From assembly GCF_002119665.1 (NCBI RefSeq), contig NZ_CP021111.1, positions 4,774,001 through 4,838,000 on the forward strand: a stretch of DNA of 64,000 nucleotides, in the 5' to 3' direction. Made by a program: the position numbers and the translations under genes. The notes under the pieces are model-generated. The model made no database searches, had not been told where the DNA came from, and saw nothing but the letters and a program-made list of their open reading frames with translations. This stretch comes from Bordetella genomosp. 13. GTDB lineage: Bacteria; Pseudomonadota; Gammaproteobacteria; Burkholderiales; Burkholderiaceae_B. This document shows, in pieces, positions 57,669-64,000 of this stretch (position 1 is the stretch's first letter; each line of letters opens with the position of its first letter).

Positions 57669-58028
57669 GCAAAGTCCATGCCAACTGAAAGCGGCCTGCG
57701 CGCCGCGAGGCTTCGATCAGGGCGGGACAGCGGTGTGGCGGCGATGAAAGCGGCGACGGCGCGGCGGGTGAGCGAGCGCAGCGCGTCCGTTCCGTCCGCC
57801 GCAGGCAGCACCGGTTTGGCGCTCGGGCGCATCACGAATGGTCATCGTGAGTGCTGATGGTGCATGGGAGCTCACGATGGATGTGGCGTCTGATAAACAG
57901 GCGCTGCCAACCAGTCTCGCGCCACTCCGCTCATGCTTATGGACAAGCCGCGTTGCAGCGCAGATCTTGAGTTAGTTATTATCTAGTGATAACATCATGC
58001 GACACAAAGAGACCCAAGCCTGGACGCC
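57669..58028. other. Intergenic region before the TumE-like gene
   Basis: 360 bases with no supported gene. The left part holds the gntR promoter region. The right end turns AT-rich and carries an inverted repeat (57975-57993) that probably controls the toxin-antitoxin pair. A GC-rich segment in the middle shows no clear feature. Confidence 0.5.
57975..57993. promoter_or_regulatory. Inverted repeat upstream of the TumE/TumA pair
   Basis: GTTAT and ATAAC flank nine bases (TATCTAGTG) 36 bases before the toxin ATG, with an overlapping register TTATC-TAGT-GATAA. It is an AT-rich patch in GC-rich surroundings, suited to an autoregulatory operator bound by the antitoxin. Confidence 0.45.
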
Positions 58029-58361
58029 ATGCTTCTTCTCGACGGGGAAACGTTCGCCGTGGACCAGGCAGGCAAGCTATGGGTCAGGTTCGATGTGAAG
58101 CCGGTGGCGATATCGGTTCAGCGTCCGCACGGCCTCAAGTATTCGTTGACACTCCACGATGAGGACGGCGGGCGCATTCTTGGGTTCGACAACGCCCATC
58201 CCATCAAGGAAGGCACAGGCCCCGGCGCACATACGCGGGTCGAATACGACCACACGCACAAAGGCGAGCGGCTTCGCTTTTATCGTTATGCCGACGCCGC
58301 CACCCTGCTGAGTGACTTCTGGCAAGAAGTGGAATCGATAATGCGAGAGAGGAATCTCTGA
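58029..58361 (+). CDS. TumE-like toxin (DUF6516 type)
   Basis: 110-residue protein resembling toxins of the TumE family. It has a beta-rich N-terminal half (KLWVRFDVKPVAISVQRPHG, LKYSLTLHDEDGGRILGFDNAH), a central KEGTGPGAHTRVEYDHTHKG stretch and a helical tail (LLSDFWQEVESIM). The next gene, one base after the stop codon, encodes the matching DNA-binding partner. The ATG used is at 58029. Toxicity is inferred from family and context only. Confidence 0.65.
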   Translation: MLLLDGETFAVDQAGKLWVRFDVKPVAISVQRPHGLKYSLTLHDEDGGRILGFDNAHPIKEGTGPGAHTRVEYDHTHKGERLRFYRYADAATLLSDFWQEVESIMRERNL

Positions 58362-58362
58362 T

Positions 58363-58719
58363 ATGAAGATGCTGAAAGTCGGTATCGCATCGCTGGAGCA
58401 ATACAAGGCCAGGACGCTTGCCATTGCTCGGGGCGAGTACACACCTCAACCTGACGAGCCGAAGGTCTGGTTTCAGTCGATTGAGAGCCTGTCCCAGGTC
58501 CTATCGGAGAGGAACCGGGCTCTGCTTGCACTGATCGCGGAAACTGAGCCGCAGTCCATCCACGAGCTTGCACTCAAGACAGGCCGCGCCAAGTCGAACC
58601 TCTCACGCACGCTGCGAACGATGGAGCAATACGGCCTTATCCATTTCGAGCAAGGACCAGGGCGACAATTGGCGCCCAGGGCCGACTATTCAGGCATTTC
58701 GCTCGAAATGGCGTTCTAG
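58363..58719 (+). CDS. TumA-like antitoxin, HVO_A0114-type DNA-binding protein
   Basis: 118-residue protein with a C-terminal winged helix (RALLALIAETEPQSIHELAL, TGRAKSNLSRTLRTMEQYG, then LIHFEQGPG), similar to MarR/ArsR-like partners found with TumE-type toxins. The toxin-first order and one-base spacing fit an operon. It probably binds the inverted repeat at 57975-57993. An ATG at 58369 is an alternative start. GC content is lower than in flanking genes. Confidence 0.65.
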   Translation: MKMLKVGIASLEQYKARTLAIARGEYTPQPDEPKVWFQSIESLSQVLSERNRALLALIAETEPQSIHELALKTGRAKSNLSRTLRTMEQYGLIHFEQGPGRQLAPRADYSGISLEMAF

Positions 58720-58739
58720 CCCAGAACCCATCATGCAAT

Positions 58740-59504
58740 CTATGTCAGCGGCACATCCGCACGCGAGGCCGACCGCGTTCCCGGCGTGGGATGCGTATCG
58801 CTCGGATAATAGGTGTGCACCACCGACAGCTTGACCTGGCCGCTGGCATTGCCGCGCGCCGCATGCAGCGTGCGGCAATGGAAGAACACCACGTCGCCGG
58901 GCTGCAGCTCGGGACAGACGGCCCGTTCGATCCACGCCTGGTTCTCGGCCGGGTCAGGCAGGAAGAACCTGGCCGCGTCGAACTGCGACGGCTCAAACGC
59001 CGCGGCATGCGAGCCCGGCAGAAAGAACAGCCCGCCGTTGTCGGCATGCTCCCGTCCCAGCGCCAACCACACGGACACCAGGTTCTGGGCACTGAACGAC
59101 CAGTAGCGGATGTCCTGGTGCCACCCGGTCAGGCTGCCGTAGCGGGGATGCTTGGTCATGACGCAGTTGTGGTGCGCGGTGGACAGCACGGGCTGCTGCC
59201 CGAAGCACTCGCGCAGCCAGCCCGCAATGCGGGGCGACGTGGCCCAGGCGCGGTACAGCGGATCGCGGCCGTAGGCATCCAGCAGGCGCCGCACGGTGTG
59301 CCCGCCCTCGGCCTGGCGCGAGGGCGGCGCGCCCGGATACTGCAGGTCGGCCTCGTATTCCAGCGGCGCCTGCGCCTCATCCAGCTGGCGCTGCGACAGC
59401 TCGCGCAGCGCCTGTACCTCATCGGCCGCGGCAAATCCGCGCGCCACCACGAAACCCTGCTCGCGCAGGGTGGCAACCTGTTCGGCAACCGTTTGCCCGG
59501 ACAT
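58740..59504 (-). CDS. Phytanoyl-CoA dioxygenase (PhyH) family protein
   Basis: 254-residue Fe(II)/2-oxoglutarate oxygenase. The metal-binding HxD is in LTGWHQDIRYW and the distal histidine in HCRTLHAARGN, with the 2-oxoglutarate-binding region nearby. The DNGGLFFLPGSHAAA segment is typical of PhyH proteins. Substrate unknown; ectoine-, lipid- and natural-product-hydroxylating members exist. The ATG at 59504 is preceded by AAGGAAA. It faces the antitoxin gene convergently across 20 bases. Confidence 0.85.
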   Translation of the reverse strand: MSGQTVAEQVATLREQGFVVARGFAAADEVQALRELSQRQLDEAQAPLEYEADLQYPGAPPSRQAEGGHTVRRLLDAYGRDPLYRAWATSPRIAGWLRECFGQQPVLSTAHHNCVMTKHPRYGSLTGWHQDIRYWSFSAQNLVSVWLALGREHADNGGLFFLPGSHAAAFEPSQFDAARFFLPDPAENQAWIERAVCPELQPGDVVFFHCRTLHAARGNASGQVKLSVVHTYYPSDTHPTPGTRSASRADVPLT

Positions 59505-59575
59505 CTTGGCGTTTCCTTGTGCTTGGCAGGGACGCATCCCGCGTCCCCTTGCAAGCATACTCCTGTGACGCCAGC

Positions 59576-60676
59576 TCAGTCGGCGGGGTTGCCCGTGCCG
59601 GCCCGCAGGCGTTCTTCGTCGCGCTCCTGCGTGACGTTGCGCACCCATTCGCGCCAGATGGCCACCAGCAGCGCCATCAGCACCGGACCGACGAACAGGC
59701 CCACGATGCCCATGGTCTTCACGCCGCCCACCAGTCCGAAGAAGGTGGGCAGAAACGGCAGCTTGACCGGGCCGCCCACCAGGCGGGGCCGCAGGGTCTT
59801 GTCCACGATGAACAGCTCCACCGTGCCCCAGACGAACAGCGCGATGCCGGCCACGACCTCGTTCGAGCCGACCAGGTACAGCGACACCAGCGTGAAGCAC
59901 AGCGGCGCGCCGCCCGGCACCAGCGCCATGAAGCCGGTGACCACGCCCAGCAGCACCGGCGACGGCACACCGGCGATCCAGTACGCCACGCCCAGCACCA
60001 CGCCTTCGCCCAGCGCGATCAGGCACATGCCGGTGACCGTGGAGCTGACCGTGGCCGGCACCACGCGCGAGAAGCGCTGCCAGCGGGCCGGCAGGATGCG
60101 CTCGCCCAGGATGTCCAGCTGGCCCAGCATGCGCGCGCCGTCCTTGTAGACGAAGAAGAGCGTGATCAGCATGAACAGCAGCGTGAGCAGCAGCTGGAAG
60201 ACGTTGCCGGTGGCCGACAGCGCCATGCGGTAGATGTTGCCCAGATGCTCGCCGCTGATCAGCTGCACCAGCTCGCCCAGCGCATGCGGCTCGCCCAGAT
60301 AGGTTTGCCAATAGACGGCCAGCCGTTCGCCGACGATGGGCAGCGACAGGATCCAGTTGGGTGCAGGCATGCCGTGGCGGTTGACGTCCAGGGCCCAGGC
60401 GAACAGATGGCTGGCCTCTTTCACGGCATAGCTGAGGGCCAGCGATATCGGCGCCACCAGCACCACCAGCACCACCAGCAGCGCCAGCGTGGCCGACACG
60501 GCGGTGTTGCCGCGGCAATGACGCACCAGGCGGGTATACACGGGCCAGGTCGCCAGCCCGATGATGAGGGCGGCCAGCACGGGCACCAGGAAACCGCTGA
60601 GGAAATACAAGCCGGCCAGCACCACCAGCAGCAGCAGCCAGCGGGCAATCAGCGAGGCGGGAAGAACAGTCTGCAT
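59576..60676 (-). CDS. AI-2E family (PerM-like) membrane transporter
   Basis: 366-residue membrane protein with about eight helices, including the paired N-terminal segments (LIARWLLLLVVLAGLYFLSG, VLAALIIGLATWPVY) and a C-terminal GGVKTMGIVGLFVGPVLMAL motif of the AI-2E/UPF0118 family. Members export small signals or act as Na+/H+ antiporters; the role here is open. The start used is the ATG at 60676; an upstream in-frame ATG at 60745 adds an unconserved stretch. Confidence 0.85.
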   Translation of the reverse strand: MQTVLPASLIARWLLLLVVLAGLYFLSGFLVPVLAALIIGLATWPVYTRLVRHCRGNTAVSATLALLVVLVVLVAPISLALSYAVKEASHLFAWALDVNRHGMPAPNWILSLPIVGERLAVYWQTYLGEPHALGELVQLISGEHLGNIYRMALSATGNVFQLLLTLLFMLITLFFVYKDGARMLGQLDILGERILPARWQRFSRVVPATVSSTVTGMCLIALGEGVVLGVAYWIAGVPSPVLLGVVTGFMALVPGGAPLCFTLVSLYLVGSNEVVAGIALFVWGTVELFIVDKTLRPRLVGGPVKLPFLPTFFGLVGGVKTMGIVGLFVGPVLMALLVAIWREWVRNVTQERDEERLRAGTGNPAD

Positions 60677-60821
60677 AGACGACTTTCTGGGAGATTCGGC
60701 CCTGGACCCAGCAATATACCGAGTTTTGGCAACCGTCCCCACCATGATGCCGCCATGCAGCGCAGCGCGCCCGCGGCGGGCGTGCTGCGCCCCGGCCCGC
60801 CGGGCGGGCCGGCTCGGGCAA

Positions 60822-61850
60822 CTACATGACGAACTCGGGCGCGTCGACCGGCGCGTTGCGGCGCGCGGCCTGCACGGCCTCGGGGGTCAGCTGCGGGCTT
60901 TCGAGACGGCGGTCGCAGGTCAGCGCGCCCACGTCGTTCTCGTCGCCGCCGCTGAGCAGCGGACACGCGGCGAACAATCCCGCCACCCAGTCGGAAAAGG
61001 CGCGCACCTTGGGCGACAGCTGGCGGCTTTGCAGGTACAGCAGTGAAATCGGCGTGGGCGAAGGGCGCCATTGCGGCAGCACCTCGACCAGGTCGCCCTT
61101 GAGCATGTGGGGCAGCGCCATGAAGCGCGCGGTCTGGATCATGCCGAAGCCCTTCAGGCCGCAGGTGAGGTGGGCCATCCAGTCATTCACCGACACGCTG
61201 CCGGGCACGTCGACCTGCTGTTCCTTGCCGTCGATCACGAAGTCCCAGTTGCAGTTGCGCCCCGACGCCCAGAAATAATGCACTGCCTGATGGCGCTGCA
61301 GGTCTTCCAGCGCGTGCGGCATGCCGTGGCGCTCGAGGTAGTCGGGCGACGCGCAGGTGACCGACTGCAGAATGCCGATGCGGCGCGCCACGAGGCTGGA
61401 ATCCTCGAGCGGGCCGCCGCGGATGACGCAGTCCACCGCCTCCTGCACCAAGTCGACCCGGCGGTCGGACAGGCCGATGACCAGCTCGACGTCAGGGTAT
61501 TTGCTGTGGAACTCGCACAGCGCCGGCAACAGGATCTGGTTGCCGATGGCGGGCGGCACGTCGATGCGCAGGCGCCCCTGCGGACGCGAGGCCGAATCCT
61601 GCAGGCAGGCCTCGGTTTCTTCGACCTCGGCCAGGATGCGGGTGCTGTGCTTGTAATAGGCGGCGCCGTCCGGGGTGAGGCTGATGCGGCGCGTGGTGCG
61701 GTTGAGCAGGCGCACGCCCAGGTGGCGTTCGAGGTTCTGGATGATGGTGGTGACCGTGGTGCGCGGCAGCGCCAGCCCATCGGCCGCGCGCGTGAAGCTG
61801 TTGGCTTCGACGACGCGCACGAAGACCTGCATGGCTTGGAAGCGATCCAT
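60822..61850 (-). CDS. LysR-family transcriptional regulator (CrgA-like)
   Basis: 342-residue LysR protein starting MDRFQAMQVFVRVVEANSFT, a pattern of the CrgA subgroup, with helix-turn-helix residues LPRTTVTTIIQNLERHLG and a longer-than-usual C-terminus. The ATG at 61850 gives the family start. It is divergent from a MexEF-like efflux operon and probably regulates it. In Pseudomonas, MexEF is activated by MexT, another LysR protein, though MexT is of a different subgroup. Confidence 0.85.
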   Translation of the reverse strand: MDRFQAMQVFVRVVEANSFTRAADGLALPRTTVTTIIQNLERHLGVRLLNRTTRRISLTPDGAAYYKHSTRILAEVEETEACLQDSASRPQGRLRIDVPPAIGNQILLPALCEFHSKYPDVELVIGLSDRRVDLVQEAVDCVIRGGPLEDSSLVARRIGILQSVTCASPDYLERHGMPHALEDLQRHQAVHYFWASGRNCNWDFVIDGKEQQVDVPGSVSVNDWMAHLTCGLKGFGMIQTARFMALPHMLKGDLVEVLPQWRPSPTPISLLYLQSRQLSPKVRAFSDWVAGLFAACPLLSGGDENDVGALTCDRRLESPQLTPEAVQAARRNAPVDAPEFVM

Positions 61851-61921
61851 GGGGGTTCCCGGGGGATGAATTGACGCCAGCATAACCCGGAAGCTCGCCA
61901 GATTGTTCGGATGGTTCGACT

Positions 61922-61941
61922 AGTGTTGCCACGAAAACACT
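61922..61941. promoter_or_regulatory. Inverted repeat in the efflux/lysR divergent promoter
   Basis: AGTGTT and AACACT flank eight bases, 72 bases from the lysR start and 150 bases from the adaptor start. Spacing suits a LysR recognition site, so this is a candidate operator for the efflux operon. Confidence 0.4.
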
Positions 61942-62090
61942 GTTTATCCGAGTCGACAAAACACACAGAATCTCACCGTCCAGAAGAAGCCTGCACGGCT
62001 GCTGCACCGCAGCAGAGGCGCCAACCCCACCCAGCGCGCCAGTCTCCGGAAGCAAGGCATCTCCCCAAGAACCAAGACCAAGGAAACACC

Positions 62091-63287
62091 ATGACGGTTT
62101 CTCGTCCCCGCATTGCCGCGCTCGCCCTGGTGGCGGCGCTGGCCGCCGCCGGCGGCGGCTACGCTGTATACGGCCCCTCCAAGGGAACCGGTACCGCCCA
62201 GGCCCAATCCGCGCCGCCCCAGGGCGCGCCTGTCGACGTGGCGCCCGCCTTCACGCGGTCCATCGTCGACTGGCAGCGCTATTCGGGTCGCCTCGAGGCC
62301 ATCGACCGGGTCGACATCCGTCCGCTGGTCTCGGGCACCCTGACCCAGGTCCACTTCAAGGACGGCGCCCTGGTCAAGAAGGGTGACGTGCTGTTCACCA
62401 TCGATCCGCGCCCGTATGCGGCCGAGGTCGACCGAGCCACCGCCCAGCTCGCCGCGGCCCGGGCGCGTGTGGCGTACACGGCCTCCGACCTCGCCCGCGG
62501 CAAGCGGCTCATCAGCGAGAACGCCATCGCCCGGCGCGACTTCGAAGAGAAGGAGAACGCCGCCCGCGAGGCCGCCGCCAACCTGCAGGCCGCCCAGGCC
62601 GCCCTGGACACCGCCCGCATCAACCTGGGCTACACCCGCATCGTCGCCCCCGTGGACGGCCGCGTCTCGCGCGCCGAAGTCACCGTGGGCAACGTGGTGT
62701 CGGCCGGCGCCTCGTCGGTGCCGCTCACAAACCTGGTGTCGGTGGCGCGCCTGTACGCATCGTTCGACGTCGACGAACAGACCTTCCTGCGCTACGTGAA
62801 TCCCAGCCGCGCCAACGGCGCCTCGGTGCCGGTGCAACTGGGCCTGGCCAACGAGGAAGGCTATTCCCGCGAGGGCGTGGTGCAGTCGGTCGACAACCGG
62901 CTCGATCCCACCTCCGGCACCATCCGCGTGCGCGCCGTGTTCGACAACCGCGACGGCACCCTGCTGCCCGGCCTGTACGCCCGCGTCCGCCTGGGCGGCA
63001 GCGCTCCGTACGACGCCGTGCTGATCGACGAACGCGCCATCGGCACCGACCAGAGCAAGCGTTTCGTGCTGGTGGTCGGCGACGACAACCGCGCCAACTA
63101 CCGCGAAGTGAAGCTGGGCTCCAACGTCGGACCGCTGCGCGTGGTACAGGACGGCCTGAAGCCCGGCGAACGCATCGTCGTCAATGGCCTGCAGCGCGTG
63201 CGCCCCGGCGACCTGGTCGCGCCCAACCTGGTGTCCATGGACACCGCGCCGGAGGCCGTCAAGACGGCCGCGGCCAGCCTGAAATAA
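62091..63287 (+). CDS. RND efflux periplasmic adaptor, MexE-like
   Basis: 398-residue membrane fusion protein. An N-terminal hydrophobic signal/anchor (about 8-24) precedes the lipoyl half-motifs (RPLVSGTLTQVHFKDGALVK and TRIVAPVDGRVSRAEVTVG), the alpha-hairpin coiled coil (about 100-170) and beta-barrel. No lipobox cysteine is present. The C-terminal FVLVVGDDNRANYREVKLG and LKPGERIVVNGLQRVRPG segments are close to MexE. It links the inner membrane pump to an outer membrane channel; 28 bases before the pump gene. Confidence 0.88.
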   Translation: MTVSRPRIAALALVAALAAAGGGYAVYGPSKGTGTAQAQSAPPQGAPVDVAPAFTRSIVDWQRYSGRLEAIDRVDIRPLVSGTLTQVHFKDGALVKKGDVLFTIDPRPYAAEVDRATAQLAAARARVAYTASDLARGKRLISENAIARRDFEEKENAAREAAANLQAAQAALDTARINLGYTRIVAPVDGRVSRAEVTVGNVVSAGASSVPLTNLVSVARLYASFDVDEQTFLRYVNPSRANGASVPVQLGLANEEGYSREGVVQSVDNRLDPTSGTIRVRAVFDNRDGTLLPGLYARVRLGGSAPYDAVLIDERAIGTDQSKRFVLVVGDDNRANYREVKLGSNVGPLRVVQDGLKPGERIVVNGLQRVRPGDLVAPNLVSMDTAPEAVKTAAASLK

Positions 63288-63315
63288 GGCACCGACCGAT
63301 CTCGGAAGATCTCCA

Positions 63316-64000
63316 ATGAATATCTCCAAATTCTTCATCGACCGGCCCATCTTCGCTGGGGTGCTGTCGGTATTGGTGCTGCTGGGCGGCCTGCTGGCCA
63401 TGTTCCAGCTGCCCATTTCCGAATACCCGGAAGTCGTGCCTCCGTCCGTCGTCGTGCGGGCGCAATATCCGGGCGCCAACCCCAAGGTCATCGCCGAAAC
63501 CGTCGCCTCGCCGCTGGAACAGCAGATCAACGGCGTGGAAGACATGATGTACATGCAGTCGCAGGCCAACAGCGACGGCAACCTGACGCTGACGGTGTAC
63601 TTCAAGCTGGGAGTGGATCCCGACAAGGCGCAGCAGCTGGTGCAGAACCGCGTGTCGCAGGCCCTGCCACGCCTGCCGCCCGACGTGCAGCGCCTGGGCG
63701 TCACCACGGTCAAGAGCTCCCCCACGCTGACGCTGGTGGTGCACCTGATTTCGCCCGACGACCGCTATGACGCCACCTATCTGCGCAACTACGCGGTCAT
63801 CAACGTGAAGGACCGCCTGTCGCGCATCTCGGGCGTGGGCGAAGTCACGGTGTGGGGCGCGGGCGACTACTCCATGCGCGTCTGGCTCGATCCGCAACGC
63901 GTCGCGCAGCGCGGCATGACGGCCATGGAAGTGGTCAACGCCATCCGCGAGCAGAACGTGCAGGTCGCGGCGGGCACCATCGGCGCCTCGCCCAACGACG
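63316..64000 (+). CDS. RND efflux pump, MexF-like (partial, runs off the window)
   Basis: The first 228 codons of an inner membrane RND pump. The N-terminal helix (FFIDRPIFAGVLSVLVLLGG), PISEYPEVVPPSVVVRAQYP, PGANPKVIAETVASPLEQQI and the porter-domain stretch SPDDRYDATYLRNYAVINVK and VVNAIREQNVQVAAG closely match MexF. The rest, including the proton-relay helices, lies beyond the window. Likely exports chloramphenicol- or quinolone-like compounds; inferred from family. Confidence 0.9.
   Translation, partial: MNISKFFIDRPIFAGVLSVLVLLGGLLAMFQLPISEYPEVVPPSVVVRAQYPGANPKVIAETVASPLEQQINGVEDMMYMQSQANSDGNLTLTVYFKLGVDPDKAQQLVQNRVSQALPRLPPDVQRLGVTTVKSSPTLTLVVHLISPDDRYDATYLRNYAVINVKDRLSRISGVGEVTVWGAGDYSMRVWLDPQRVAQRGMTAMEVVNAIREQNVQVAAGTIGASPND

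Overview
The window comes from a high-GC chromosome of a betaproteobacterium, most likely an Alcaligenaceae member of the Bordetella/Achromobacter type. The evidence is gene content: ubiB-ubiJ, ubiE, phoBR, a pcm-tolC pair, Bug/TctC-type binding proteins, many LysR regulators, a cyoABCD quinol oxidase and RegBA. This placement is an inference from gene content, not a database match.

Layout. 0.07-3.2 kb: a BtuB-like TonB receptor followed by a BtuF-like binding protein. 3.3-7.0 kb: thiG-thiD, pcm, and a TolC-type outer membrane protein. 7.0-13 kb, mostly minus strand: hldE C-domain homologue (rfaE2), a diiron ferritin-like protein with a Pho box upstream, ubiB, ubiJ, a Tim44-like membrane protein, ubiE. 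13-16.5 kb: phoB, phoR, serA. 16.5-20.6 kb: a LysR regulator divergent from a glyoxalase-fold protein, then pxpB-pxpC-pxpA (5-oxoprolinase).

20.6-34.6 kb is a complete type I-E CRISPR-Cas island. All cas genes are on the minus strand in the order cas3-cas8e-cse2-cas7e-cas5e-cas6e-cas1e-cas2e. Array 1 has 32 repeats (20621-22541) and array 2 has 19 repeats (33460-34589). Repeat polarity and degenerate terminal repeats put both leaders at the high-coordinate ends, so both arrays are read on the minus strand. The two leaders share a conserved block at exactly the same distance from the first repeat. Array 1's leader is cut 66 bp out by the left end of a decayed IS3-family element. About 2 kb of foreign DNA (IS3 remnant, a RelB/ParE toxin-antitoxin pair, IS66 remnant) separates cas2 from array 1.

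34.7-38.5 kb: a three-subunit molybdenum hydroxylase (2Fe-2S, FAD, Mo subunits). 38.6-43 kb: MFS exporter, LysR regulator, HSL-type esterase with a Bug-type binding protein. 43-49 kb: cyoABCD and the RegB/RegA redox two-component pair, with RegA-box-like palindromes and an FNR-like site between regA and cyoA. 49-51.4 kb: D-tartrate dehydratase with a divergent LysR regulator. 51.5-57.7 kb: a peptide-type ABC transporter operon headed by its GntR regulator. 58-58.7 kb: a TumE/TumA-like toxin-antitoxin pair. 58.7-64 kb: phytanoyl-CoA dioxygenase-like protein, AI-2E family permease, and a LysR regulator divergent from a MexEF-like RND efflux operon that runs off the window end.

The cas set looks intact, with the catalytic residues checked in Cas1, Cas3 and Cas6e present. 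I found no clearly new defence family. The most informative signals are in the CRISPR arrays and leaders, and in regulatory sites (Pho box, RegA/FNR-type sites).
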